Assembly: GCA_023213315.1 (NCBI GenBank)
Contig: JAKCPI010004951.1
Coordinates: 124,001-188,000, forward strand
Origin: Euborellia annulipes
Lineage: Eukaryota; Arthropoda; Insecta; Dermaptera; Anisolabididae
DNA length: 64,000 nt
Reading direction: 5' to 3'
Below, piece after piece: positions 1-9,849 of this stretch. The translations under genes and the position numbers were made by a program. Under the pieces are notes generated by a model. The model did not search any database and was not told where the DNA came from. It was given only the letters and a program-made list of their open reading frames with translations. How positions within the stretch are numbered: the first letter of the stretch is position 1; each line of letters opens with the position of its first letter.

Positions 1-54
1 CCGAAGGAGAAGGAAAGTTATGTACTGTGCGTTAAGTCACACCAGATTTTTTTA
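1..54 (+). repeat. Family A repeat, 3' terminal fragment
   Basis: The window opens inside the 3' end of the dispersed repeat called family A here (full copies at 39977-41030 and 42885-43528). The phrases CCGAAGG, AAAGTT and GTCACACCAGATTTTT match the right half of its terminal hairpin. The body of this copy lies outside the window. Confidence 0.75.
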
Positions 55-657
55 AGTAGAAAATAAATTTTACTTTCAAGTGAAAAATAAATAATTTTTA
101 TTTTCTTCTGGCACCGCCCTCTCCAAATGAAAACTCTCCTGGGGGAGGATTAATTAATATTAATAATTATATTAATCAATGAAGGTTATTTATGCCAATT
201 ACGCCCTTGAGATTTTTTTAAAATAAATCGAATTAATTTCTTATCAAATTTTTTTTCTTATATTAAATTTATTTTGAATTAATAATCTTATCTGATTCAA
301 TTCTTATCTTATTCTCTATTTATTGATATTTACGATTTCATTAAGAATCGTATTACTCATAAATGGAATTGTCGCACATCTGAATTGACTCAAATATTTC
401 AATTTATTTCGAAAATACACACTCAAGATTAATAACTGTCACCTCTCTATCTACAGCTCTTTCATCTTATGTTTTTTCCCACCCCCTCAAGACTATAATA
501 TTTTATTTTTTTTTAATGGAGGGGGAGTAATTCTTAATTAGCGTATATTTACTAAAGGCCATTTGTTATAAAATCTCTCTCTGCGAGATTTAAATCTCAT
601 TTCTCTCTGAATTTCCGTTGTTTTTTATGGCTTTTACTCCCTTTGATGGCGGGTGGC

Positions 658-714
658 ATTTGCATAAACAAAAGGATAAAAAATAGACCCGAGGCATCGG
701 TGCTCATCTCAGTC
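658..714 (+). promoter_or_regulatory. Putative core promoter of the stomatin gene
   Basis: Seen: a perfect POU octamer ATTTGCAT (658-665) followed directly by a SOX-like AACAAAAGG (667-675), an A-rich TATA-like GATAAAAAATAG (675-686), and an arthropod-type initiator TCAGTC (709-714). Spacing from the TATA-like run to the initiator is roughly 30 bases. Inference: transcription would begin near 711, giving a 5' leader of only about 15 bases before the ATG at 726. No expression data are available, so the start site is unproven. Confidence 0.35.
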
Positions 715-725
715 TGAATGAGAGG

Positions 726-786
726 ATGCTGGTTGAATGCAAGGAAAGTGAATCGGGCGAAGGATTCGAATGCACTTTTGAGTACA
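726..786 (+). CDS. Stomatin exon 1 (start codon, acidic N-terminus)
   Basis: ATG at 726 opens 20 codons plus one base and ends at a consensus donor GTGAGT (787-792). The single leftover A joins the first two bases of exon 2 to make AGT (Ser21). The exon is richer in G+C than its surroundings. An out-of-frame ATG at 718 lies 8 bases upstream with T at -3; reading from it would lose the stomatin frame in exon 2. Confidence 0.75.
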
Positions 787-3700
787 GTGAGTCACAAAGG
801 ATTGTTATGTTGTTTTTATTTATTTCAAGAAAAAAAAATTTTGTTTTTTATTTAACTTAAATTATTTGTTAATTAGCTGTTCCGTTTCCAAATAGCGTGC
901 CATTTATTCTTCAAAACATACCCAAAGAAGGGGCAATGATGAATTTATAGTGTGGATAAATGTGAGCAGGAGCAGCCAATAAATAGACTCGAAATCAGGT
1001 TCTAATCACCGGAGACGTTTCGGTTCTTTTATTTAGCCATCTTCAGTGCTTACTAATAATATACCGTTTTATTGAAAAATTTAAAAAAAAGACCTATATA
1101 GTCGTATGAAATAACATTTCGGTTTGTATCAATATCTAAATTCAATTGGTCCTCACTCAAATCCTGGAGAAAAATAGAGTTTTATACTCTTCTTAGATTT
1201 TTGCTATCTCTTTGAAAATTAATTGAACAATTACCAAACGATATCACATTTCTCAGTGGATTAATCTTTTGTTTGTGTTATTTTCTGTAGCCAAGATCGA
1301 AACATTACCTAAACCGAAATATGGCCATGATTGACGACACCATGAGCTCCAAGGGCAGAGGTTTTGATATTTTTCCTACAATCACTTGTAAGGCAGAAAT
1401 GGAGACTTATTCTTGTTTGCCCTGGGTTCGGGCAATTTATGCACCACTTGCGTAGTGGGATAGGATCTTTATTATTGTACAAACACCACAAATTGTTGGT
1501 TGATTTTGGCGCTAGAGTGAAGTTTTTTAATTTTTTCAGTATCATATGTGCAACTAAATAGTGTTTGATTGAATTGATATTTGTTTTTGTTTAGGTCTAG
1601 TTCTTTGGTTTGTATACCTATTAATCAATTTATTAAGTAGAGACATCGGATAATTATTTCACCTGGCCATTATGTAAAATTGTTTTATATTTTTATTTAT
1701 GAATTTATCATGTATGAATAGAATAGTCTAATAAAATAGTCTTATGTATGTGAATTATACAATTTTTTTTGTGACTATATCTACTGCAGCAGGGCTTGAA
1801 GGTCCACCCATTGGCAAACCGCGTAATTGCAAATTAAGAGAGTAGAAATGAGTGATGCAGCTAAGATTATTTCTTTATTTATTTAATTCACAAAGCTGAC
1901 GTTTCGGTTCCTTGTTTGAATCATCCTCAGAGCTGGCTAAAAGTCATTATGAAAGTTTCATAGTGGATTTTATACATTGTTGAACAACTCTTTATATACA
2001 CAGTATGAGATGACCAGGTAAATAAAGAAATAACCTTAGCTGCACTTCTCATTTTTACCCTCTTATTAATAAAGAAAAAATATATTTTTTTTTTAATTAA
2101 GGTCTTTTTCGGTATCGAAGGCCATTTAAGCCCCGTCTCTATTTGTCGCATGAGACCGGATGCGAAACCACGACCAATGGTACCAATGGCCAGTTCGCTA
2201 ACCACTACACCAAGGCCCGAGGGTGTCCAACACACGGTCGATTTTTAGTCGAGCGATAGTTTAGTCGATGGACATAAATGCATTAAAAATTGAGTGCTGT
2301 AGTTGTCATGTGCGCACCTACTGGGTATATTGAACTTAATGCATTTTTAGTCCATCGACTAAACTATCGCTCGACTAAAAGTCAACCGTGTGGGCCCAGC
2401 CTAAAAATAGTTTCTTCACAAACAGAAATCCAAGGCCTCTTTGAACCTAACCCGTGAAAAAGTAGGGTGTTGTTCGATATATAACCAATATTCATCTTAT
2501 ACATTCCATAATCAGATCGAGTATGGACGGAAATAGATTCATTACAAAAGAAACTGCAATTAGATATTCAGGTATAATGATGTCTTTTAACTTCTCTTTA
2601 CTGGCCAAGAAAATTTGTAACTCTGAAAGGTTCTTCATAGGTTACATTTCTCAAAATTTTTCTCAAATATTTTGATAATTTATCATTTGGATATTTAATT
2701 GGAACCACTGGCCTATAGGGGTGGTCCATATATTCTCGCATTTTGAAAATTTTTATTAATGAGAGAATTCTCTTCATATTTATCATCATTTTGGCAAATT
2801 TCTATCAAATATTCTATATCTTTAATTGGGTCCTAAGAAATAGGCTTATATGCGGTTTCATCCATTATTACTTTGTTGGTGTATATAAAAGAATATTGGC
2901 TATTTTATTCCGCTATTTTGCTTTTCCTCAAAATGAGCAATATGAAATTTTTATAATTTTTTGTTATGTATATTCAATTTAAATATTATATGTATGTTTT
3001 TAGCAAGGACTGAAGATGGCTCTTAACCGAAACGTATCCGGTGTTTAGAACCTAAATTCAGAGTTTATTTATTTGACTGTTCCTCCCCATTCACTTCAAA
3101 TATTCTTCAAAACTTTTAGTTTTTAATCATGATATAAATCATGGCATAATTTATAAAATGAGACAAGGTCGGAATGATTTAAAATATATAATTAGACTTA
3201 TTTATAGTTAGCTATTATTTATTTTTATCTAATGCTTAGACTTGAGGATTACCCTTGATTTATTATTGAAAATAAATATTTATTTTACTTCCCCTCCAAA
3301 ATTGCTATAAGATTATTGGAAATTATAGAGATTAAGCCTCTGGATGGGTGTCAGTGAGAAAAGATAACAAATGAAAGGAAGCCATTCCTACGCCTAGCAT
3401 GAAGGCAGCCTTTTTTTTTTAATTTTACATGAGTGCGTTCATCACGGGGAATCCTCGAGGCCACCTATCCGTTGCTCTACTCCAATGATCTTGGTGGCTG
3501 ATAAACTGAACGCACACCAATTGAGCAAAAACGTTTTCGAACAAAACGTTTTTTCAATGCTTTTCTATGGGTCAAAGCACACCGAGGAAGCAAAACACAA
3601 TTGGACATGATTCGACATCATTGAACAAAATGTTTTGCCATTGAGCGTTTTGCTCAATCGGTGTGCGTTGACATTGAGCAAAACGTTTTGCTCTTGGATA

Positions 3701-6700
3701 AAACGTTTTGCTCAATTGGTGTGCGTTCAGTACTACTCTTCTCTGATGTCAGGCCTCCCGGTTTAAGAGCTTTTTAAAATATTGTTGGCCAAATTTTACA
3801 TTCCCACGGACAAACAATAGGCCTACCGCAGACGTTCAAACAAATTCCATCAAAACAGTATTCAAACGTAGTTTGTTTGGCAAACATAACAAACAAAGCT
3901 TCAGACTGCTAAATATAAATAATTTGATAAATTGTTTGTAAATTATTTAATCGTTCTTAAGATTATCCTAAATTCGTACTAACTCATTATTCAAACAATT
4001 TCCAAATAAATAAGTACAGTCTCAGTTCATAAATATAACTAATATAAACTTGTTTTTTTTTTTCCTAGGTGAACAGAATGAATGCACCTGTGTGGAGATT
4101 TTGGCCGTGGTGTTCTCTGTCCTGTTAACCATCTGCACATTCCCACTGTCTTTACTTTTTTGTTACAAGGTGAGGCACAAATATCGAACGTTAAATAAAC
4201 GAAATATCCATCTAAAGAATCATCAAATAAATCAATACTATTTCCTTCCATAAACTTCTATTTTTCGATTTTATCCTAAAATTAATTAATTCCATTATTT
4301 ATAGAATAAATAATAAACTCATGCCTTCCATTGCTTATACTCTTAAATAATGTATCTGATGATGAGAGTTTATGCATACTATAAAATTAGATTTTCCTTT
4401 AGAAAGTAAACTTTTCAAAAAGTTTTGAAATTAAATAAATCTATTCAATCATTTCTAAAGAATGGTTTATTTGGTTTTCTTAGATCGAGTAATAATAGCC
4501 TATAAAGTGTTTTATTATACAAATTCTCCTAGTTTAATAATTAAAAATCTCTTTGCTATTAAAATTTATATTTTTAAGAATGCTAGTTTGGTTTTTTAAG
4601 TAGATCAAGAACAAAACAAACAAATTTACATTTTTACGTTACTATTATTTGTTAGTAAAATGGCCACTAAAGTAGATCGCTCGGCCTGATCTGATCGACT
4701 TGTTATTAGATGTGTTTATTCCGTACTTTATTTCAAATTATTGTGAAATACTTGGTATACTTTTATTTAAATAAAAAAGTCAAAGTTCATTAAATTCCTC
4801 CTACCGGTATATTTATTGAATACAAAAATTAAAATTATTTTTTACATCCCGAAAAATCCCTGAAATCCAATTTACAAAGAAAAATTTACTTAGGCATATC
4901 GTAGATTAAAAAAAAAAAAAAAAAAAAAAAAAACGCCTTAAAATAGTCAACCATTATAGCACTGGTTATCGACAAGAAAGCTTGGTTGCCTATTTACAGG
5001 CGGAGAATATTGTTTTATATTTCTTCACTAAAACCAAATTTGTCATTGTTTTTGCGTACCTAGGGCCAAAAGCGGATGGGTCACCTGTCTTTTTCATGCA
5101 AAATTTTGCTCTTTTTTGAATTAATTAATTAATTATTCCAATTTCAATAGAACAAAACTGGTGTAGGAGAGGGGAGGGTAGCGCCTTTCTTCCCAAAGTT
5201 AAAACTTACTTCTTTGGAATAAAAATTGTTTTCTTAAATATTTTGCATACTACAAAATTTTCTATGCCAGAATCATCATTCTTTTTTCTCTTTGCGTTGT
5301 TGACAGGTCGTCCAAGAGTATGAACGTACTGTGATCTTTCGTTTGGGTAGAGTTCGCCAAGGAGCCAGAGGTCCTGGTATCTTCTTCGTTCTCCCATGCG
5401 TCGACACTTACTGCAAAGTCGACCTAAGAACGGTCGCATTCGAAGTGCCTCCACAAGAGGTCCGTTTTATAACCTCTATTATCTATCAAACTAGATATAA
5501 AGATTTTTCTTTTTAAGCTAAGGTTATATTTATTATATTATATTATTATACTATATTTATGGGAGTTTCACGAGGGTATACCCTCGCATGGGCGTAGCCA
5601 GACATCTTGTTAGGGGGGGGCAACCCCTCGTTAGAGCGAGAGGGGGGAGGGTTTGCAATTAATATTTTCATAGATTATTAATTATTTACTTAAATAAAAA
5701 AAAAATTAAATTAATATAGTGGATTGGGGCGTTAAAAAAAAATTCTCAATGGGAAAATATATATTTGTTTTTTTTTTTTAGGACAAGCCAGGGAGGGCAA
5801 AGGTCTACGCCCATGTACCCCCGTGAATCTCACATAAATACAACCTTAGTTCAAAATGTTTCACTTGAAACCCACACCGCAATCCTCAAATTTAATTTTT
5901 CTTTTTTTTATAGGTGCTGTCCAGGGATTCAGTTACAGTTAATGTGGATGCTGTAGTTTTCTATCGGGTTAACAGCCCCACCATGGCAACAAATAATGTA
6001 GAAGATTACAGGTAAAAGAAAAAAAATAGATATGATATATTAACCTTGATATATTAATTTTTATTATTAATAGAGATTTGCCTTCCAAGACTATTAAGTT
6101 TTAAACACTACTTGTAGCCTAGTTATTTTTTTTTGTAAGTTTTTAATATTATCATTATTATTTCTAGCCATTCTACTCGTTTGTTGGCTGCGACTACTCT
6201 ACGTAATGTCCTTGGAACTCGTAATTTAAGTGAAATTCTAAGTGAAAGAGAGGCGATCGCCATAACCATGCAGAAAACCCTGGACGATGCAACGGAACCC
6301 TGGGGAGTTAAGGTCGAAAGGGTTGAAATGTAAGATTTAACTAATGATAGTATTGATATATTCAATGGCATGTTTAAATACGGAATATAATGATCATTGA
6401 TACTATCTTTTTCTGAAGTGCTAGGAAAGAAATTGATTAAAACAAAAACAATCAATTGTAATCAAATGTTTAAGGCCATATTTTACTTAACAAACTACAT
6501 TTTTATAATTATATTTAGATTCGTCATAAACAGGCTGAATTAATATCTAAAATATTTATAAAATGCTATATATTTTCATACATATTAAGTATCTAATGAA
6601 GGTGTGTTTTTGGGGTGAAGGGACCAACTCCCTCTCAACTTTAAATATTTCGCTTCCTTTTTTTTAAGGCCCTCCACTGTATCTTTTTTTTAAACCCTTT

Positions 6701-9700
6701 TCGGCTAATGAGGCCATTTAGAGGAATGACTTTATTAAAGTGAATTATTTATTATATAAATTTGAAATTACATTATACCGATGGCTACCGGGAGGACGTT
6801 CCACACTCTGATTGCTCGGGGTCACCAATTCCGAGCTTTCCCCGCGCTTGGCATTGCTTAACTGCAACGATTCTGATGACTGTTGCTCTTTCGCACGGAC
6901 CCTCCCAAAGACAAATTTTTTTTTATCGACCTGAGCCCCGAGAGGCCCGGGCCCTCTCTAAGTGAAAACTTTTATTAAAAAAATACTTAAATTTAATATA
7001 TTTAATTTTTTTTTTTTATTGCTTTTATTTATGCGACACACTTTTTCAAACAAAAATTTAGAAATTAGCCTTATATACTGTATGTATATGGATTTGAAAA
7101 ATTTTGGGGGCCCTTATATACGCCCGTGGTGAAAAAATGGTTGCGGGGGGCCCAGCGTTACGCCACGGATAATATTTTTTAAATTTATTTTATTAAAGCT
7201 TTTGTGGTTTGTGTTATTATTATTATGGGAGTTTTTAATTATAGACCACATTTGTAATAATTATTTATTAAAAATATAAATACTGTTTTTTAAATTTCAT
7301 TCGAAATAAGGCCTAATTAGATAACTTCGTAATATATATCAAATATAATTTGGTCGTTTCATTTTTTATTTTTATATCTTTAAACTCTCTGATTATAGAA
7401 AAGACGTCCGATTACCAACCCAATTACAACGAGCTATGGCAGCTGAAGCTGAGGCAGCTCGAGAGGCCAGAGCTAAAGTGATAGCTGCGGAGGGGGAGAT
7501 GAAAGCAAGCAGAGCTCTAAAAGAAGCTAGTGACGTTATGGCTGAGAGCCCAGCTGCTCTTCAGGTAATTAAAAATTAATGTTTTTTTTTTTGTATTCTT
7601 GAACTATCAAAACAGTGGTGTATTTAGTGAAGAGGAAATCCTCTTCCATCCACCTTAAATTCATAGACTCTCTTCTTAAAACTTCTCATTCCTATTCCCG
7701 GCCCAACTGTTGGGATTCCTAATCAAACAAAGGAATCGTTTATAACTACTGTCTCCAAAGGAAACTGAGAGTTAAGTGATGAACAAATATCAAAATTTTC
7801 CTATTAAATAGGCAAACTTATAGCCTGCTGGGTAAGTTATTGTATATAACTACAAGGGGTCTTTGATTAGTGGCGCCTCACTTGGCTATAAGACAAACTT
7901 AGCGCTCTAGGCCACGATGGTTGGTTTAAATTCCAGGATTTGGATACCAAATGGCTTAAATAAGAATGCCTGGACCCCAATAAAGATAGGCCTATATATG
8001 ATATAATATATCATTGATATATTCATAATAACGGTTATCGGTCTTATATGGCCTGTTGCCGAAAAGACTGTGTGTATGTGTTTTTTGATTAAGTAAATAC
8101 TAGTGTGCCCAGTACCGTAGCCAGGATTTTTTCAGGGGGGGGGGCAAAAGATTTTGGAAGGTGGGAGGGAGGGGGAGGGTTATTAAAATATTTTTCAATG
8201 GCATTCATTTAAAGAGTGAAAACGGGATGACTGTTAGCAATTACAAAGAGCCAAGGGCGGATACAGGGGGGGGGGTAAAGGGGGTAATTACCCCCTGAGA
8301 TTTGAAAAAAATACTTTAAAAAAAAATGTATTTTTAATGTAAAATTTAAAAAATTAATACTTAAAAATTTGATTTCTATTTATATTCTGCCAAACAAGTA
8401 CAGAATGCGCCTTTAAATTACCGAAATTAAGAAAAAAATGTGTGCTGTGCGACCAGTCACTCCAGATTACCCCCCCCCCCCCCCGAGAAACACCTCTGGA
8501 TTTGCCACTGCAAAGAGCGTATTTATTTAAAACTTCTCAGGGGTGATGCTCTGGATGACCCTTTTCCATCCCTTAACAATCATATTCCACGGTCTTATAT
8601 GTAATTAAGTATAGGACATTCTTTACAGAGCCAAACTATCTGTTAGTAGCACTGTAATTAAATATGCCAATGCTATGAAGTTCTACATTTATTTTACGTA
8701 ACGCGTTAGGGGGGAGGTGTCAAAACGTTTCTAATTGTGACATGGCCCGAAGGTCTCGCAAATTTATTTTTAAGGGCTACCGAATGGTTTTTGACCGAAG
8801 AAAGACCAACCGAAACCACGCTAGTGACAAAACAAATAGCGCGCGCAAATGAAAAGAACGAAAGAATCATGATGGTAGAGCTAATGTCATGCGAGTGAAC
8901 TAGTGAAGTGAAAGCCAGCGCTGTCTGGGAGGCTTGGCGTCCTATAGGGAAAATTAACCCTTTATTTTAATTTAAATTGATTTTCAATTTAATATCAATT
9001 CTATTCACAAATTCAATATATAATTATGATAAATTCAATATACGCATGAGTGCATTTATAAGAGGCTTAGTTGACTCAATTTAATCAGACGCCTGGATAG
9101 CTCAGTCGGTAGAGCATTAGACTTTTAATCTAAGGGTCCAGGGTTCGAGTCCCTGTTCGGGCGTATTTTTTTTTATTAGAAATTCTACTCTATTATATAT
9201 TTACTTTTACCTTTTAATTATTTTTATTCTCATTTATATTTAAATAAACATTTTAATATATTTTTTCAAATGTGATTATTAACTGAATGACAATTTATAT
9301 TATTTTTCTTTGGTTTTTAATCAAATCTAATTAATTGCAATTTCTACATAAAAATATGTATTAAATTTGATTGAAATTTTAGAAAATAATTAAAATTCTC
9401 CAAGGAATAAAAAACCAGGCGTGCCCCCGGTGCCCCCCCCCCTCCCATTTTTAAATATGCCCGTGAATTTTTTTTTTTAAATTTAAGGTCTTTTTCGGCA
9501 ACGGGGGCCATTTAGACCCCGTCTCTATTTATTTCAATTTATTGATGACCAATTAAATTAAAATAGTGACATGAGACGGGATGTGAACCCGCGACCCTTG
9601 GTACAGAAGGCCAACACGGTAACCCCTACACCAAGGCCCGAGGGGCAATTACAAACAAATCAAGAAAAACCTATTCTTTATTTTACACAAAATAAATAAT

Positions 9701-9849
9701 AATTACAAACCTATTAAGTAATATCTCAATTTTATTTGTTTCAGTTACGTTATTTGCAAACTTTGAATACCATCTCAGCCGAGAAGAATTCCACAATTAT
9801 ATTCCCATTACCAATGGACATCGTAACGCCCTTTTTAAAAAATATATAA
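726..9849 (+). CDS. Stomatin-family (SPFH/PHB domain) membrane protein, seven exons
   Basis: Joined exons 726-786, 4069-4169, 5307-5459, 5914-6011, 6168-6329, 7399-7564 and 9745-9849 give 846 nt, 281 residues plus TAA; every intron is GT-AG and all phases agree. Residues 1-28 are an acidic, Cys-containing N-terminus. Residues 29-53 form one hydrophobic segment containing Pro46, matching the stomatin hairpin that sits in the inner leaflet. The PHB domain follows from about residue 55 ([35 protein letters not shown]). The family signature [18 protein letters not shown] spans exons 5-6, then a charged Ala/Glu-rich coiled coil and the C-terminal oligomerisation/cholesterol-associated stretch STIIFPLP. 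Stomatins and MEC-2/UNC-1 relatives oligomerise at the membrane and modulate ion channels. There is no long MEC-2-like C-terminal extension, and the length is typical of stomatin proper. ATG726 is chosen because A is at -3 and exon 1 ends in phase with exon 2. No AATAAA is near the stop. Confidence 0.95.
1011..1050 (-). ncRNA. Hammerhead-like motif, decayed
   Basis: On the minus strand: CTGAAGA, T, a weak GG...CC stem, then GAAACGTC. The core residues CUGANGA and GAAA are intact, but the flanks do not pair into a good stem I. It is the left partner of the plus-strand copy at 3003-3045. Confidence 0.35.
1832..2075. repeat. Foldback repeat with hammerhead-like core
   Basis: Inverted arms of about 53 bases (1832-1885 and 2020-2075, sharing GCAGCTAAG.TTATTTCTTT) enclose a minus-strand motif at 1891-1936. 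That motif reads CTGAGGA, T, imperfect stem, GAAACGTC. AGCT lies directly on both outer sides of the core, so a 4-bp stem I is possible. Only one core is present in this element. Confidence 0.5.
2095..2223 (-). repeat. tRNA-derived SINE, type 1
   Basis: On the minus strand a tRNA-like head begins with CCTCGGGCCTTGGTGTAG (A-box like) and runs through a damaged B-box region to CATGCGACAAATAGAGACGG. The tail AAATGGCC...CGAAAAAGACCTTAA is followed by an A-rich end. The same layout recurs at 9468-9643. Confidence 0.65.
2221..2402. mobile_element. Palindromic MITE
   Basis: Inverted arms share GTCGAGCGATAGTTTAGTCG near 2246-2265 and 2356-2375, and extend outward to ACACGGT on each side. It directly abuts the SINE head at 2223. 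Superfamily is not clear because no clean target duplication was found. Confidence 0.55.
2598..2789 (-). pseudogene. Reverse-transcriptase-like fragment, Penelope type
   Basis: A 63-codon open stretch contains [20 protein letters not shown] and RKILRNV. This resembles the RPIV...PT..LSKYL..IL block in reverse transcriptases of Penelope-like elements. Frames on both sides are interrupted, so it is a relic. The position between inverted hammerhead-like repeats supports the reading. The similarity is judged by eye and could be chance. Confidence 0.4.
3003..3045 (+). ncRNA. Hammerhead-like motif, decayed
   Basis: CTGAAGA (3010-3016), T, GG...CC mini-stem, GAAA (3029-3032), CGTA. It pairs as the inverted partner of 1011-1050. 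The cleavage triplet would be GUA. Stem I pairing is poor. Confidence 0.35.
3505..3730. mobile_element. MITE with 31-bp terminal inverted repeats (intron 1)
   Basis: Ends read CTGAACGCACACCAATTGAG outward-in on both sides. AACGTTTTG/CAAAACGTT blocks recur inside. No convincing target duplication was seen, so the superfamily is unassigned. Confidence 0.65.
4069..4169 (+). CDS. Stomatin exon 2 (membrane hairpin)
   Basis: A polypyrimidine tract and CCTAG precede the exon and GTGAGG follows it. It encodes the hydrophobic segment ([20 protein letters not shown]) with the conserved proline that bends the stomatin hairpin. It begins with two bases finishing a split codon and ends in phase 0. Confidence 0.9.
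5307..5459 (+). CDS. Stomatin exon 3 (start of PHB domain)
   Basis: 51 codons, phase 0 at both ends, acceptor TTGACAG, weak donor GTCCGT. It encodes [15 protein letters not shown], the [13 protein letters not shown] block and [15 protein letters not shown], the most conserved part of stomatin-type PHB domains. Confidence 0.93.
5587..5815. mobile_element. hAT-type MITE in stomatin intron 3
   Basis: Terminal repeats CATGGGCGTAG / CTACGCCCATG are flanked by an 8-base duplication TACCCTCG / TACCCCCG (7 of 8 identical). Eight-base duplications are characteristic of hAT elements. The insertion fills about half of the intron and leaves the splice sites intact. Confidence 0.75.
5914..6011 (+). CDS. 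Stomatin exon 4 (PHB domain)
   Basis: Acceptor TTTTTATAG, donor GTAAAA. It encodes [19 protein letters not shown] and the following variable loop; the final AG joins the first C of exon 5 to make Ser138. Confidence 0.93.
6168..6329 (+). CDS. Stomatin exon 5 (PHB domain core)
   Basis: Acceptor ATTTCTAG, donor GTAAGA. It encodes [28 protein letters not shown] and [16 protein letters not shown], which carry the stomatin signature. The last two bases AT join the first A of exon 6 to make Ile192. Confidence 0.95.
6684..6960 (-). repeat. 5S-rRNA-derived SINE (SINE3-like) in stomatin intron 5
   Basis: The reverse complement contains GCAGTTAAGCAATGCC and GGAATTGGTGACC, matching in order and spacing the internal promoter of eukaryotic 5S rRNA (A-TTAAGCA-C.., TTGGATGGGTGACC). 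Its tail AAATGGCC.C.TTAGCCGAAAA resembles the tail of the tRNA-type SINEs at 2095-2223 and 9468-9643. It is diverged and carries no intact gene. Assignment rests on visual alignment to 5S rRNA. Confidence 0.5.
7399..7564 (+). CDS. Stomatin exon 6 (end of PHB domain, coiled coil)
   Basis: Acceptor GATTATAG, donor GTAATT. It encodes [33 protein letters not shown] and [20 protein letters not shown], a helical Ala/Glu/Arg-rich stretch conserved among stomatins. Confidence 0.95.
7862..8090 (+). repeat. tRNA-derived SINE, type 2 (stomatin intron 6)
   Basis: A decayed tRNA-like head contains a B-box-like GGTTTAAATTCC (7923-7934). It is followed by CAAATGGCTTAAATA, ATGCCTGGACCCC, GGTTATCGG and the tail ATGGCCTG.TGCCGAAAAGAC with TGTGTATGTG. 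The same modules appear in order at 28745-29025 and 43545-43803 on the other strand. Confidence 0.65.
8252..8510 (+). mobile_element. hAT MITE, GGGCGGAT family (copy 1, intron 6)
   Basis: Begins CAAGGGCGGATACAG and ends ACCTCTGGATTTGCCACTG. It is flanked by a perfect 8-base duplication CAAAGAGC (8244-8251, 8511-8518). The sequence is non-coding, with long G and C runs near each end. Other copies: 26235-26500, 40030-40300, 56432-56695. Confidence 0.9.
9091..9163 (+). tRNA. tRNA-Lys (anticodon TTT), inside stomatin intron 6
   Basis: 73 bases fold as a complete cloverleaf: acceptor GCCTGGA/TTCGGGC with discriminator G, D-arm GCTC/GAGC, anticodon stem TTAGA/TCTAA with loop CTTTTAA (anticodon TTT), and T-arm CAGGG/CCCTG with loop TTCGAGT. 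A T-run (9166-9174) gives a pol III terminator. CCA is not encoded, as usual in eukaryotes. The gene is in the same orientation as its host gene. Confidence 0.95.
9166..9174 (+). terminator. RNA polymerase III terminator of tRNA-Lys
   Basis: A run of nine T residues starts three bases after the mature tRNA end. Confidence 0.8.
9468..9643 (-). repeat. tRNA-derived SINE, type 1 (intron 6)
   Basis: The minus strand reads CCTCGGGCCTTGGTGTAGGG (A-box) ... GTCGCGGGTTCACATCCCG (B-box GGTTCACATCC), then ATAGAGACGGGGTC and the tail AAATGGCCCCCGTTGCCGAA. An A-rich end follows. Heads of this kind are not functional tRNAs because the acceptor stem does not close. Confidence 0.75.
9745..9849 (+). CDS. 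Stomatin exon 7 (C-terminus and stop)
   Basis: Acceptor TTGTTTCAG. It encodes [34 protein letters not shown] and TAA. The LRYLQTL...EKNSTI.FPLP block is the family's conserved C-terminal motif. A possible ATTAAA lies at about 9957; no AATAAA was seen nearby. Confidence 0.95.
   Translation, partial: LRYLQTLNTISAEKNSTIIFPLPMDIVTPFLKNI

Larger units (their letters stand above)
951..3100 (-). mobile_element. Penelope-like element remnant between inverted hammerhead-like ends (intron 1)
   Basis: Related sequences of about 100 bases lie inverted at each end: a minus-strand copy (about 951-1050) and a plus-strand copy (about 3003-3100). Both contain CTGAAGATGGC...CCGAAACGT followed by CCGGTG.TTAGAACCT and TTTATTTATT. 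Between them a minus-strand stretch (2598-2789) resembles a Penelope reverse transcriptase block. Known: Penelope-like elements often have terminal repeats in either orientation and may carry hammerhead motifs. Inference: this is a decayed element of that class, later invaded by other repeats (1832-2402). Confidence 0.45.

Noticed and set aside
718..786. Alternative stomatin start at ATG718
   Set aside because: Poor context (T at -3), wrong phase for exon 2, and very near the putative transcription start.
1309..1545. 78-codon minus-strand frame with several Cys and His
   Set aside because: No zinc-finger spacing I could match to a known family; lies inside a decayed element.
9468..9643. tRNA genes at SINE heads (also 2095-2223, 28745-29025, 43545-43803)
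   Set aside because: A- and B-box-like phrases are present but acceptor stems do not close; they are SINE promoters.
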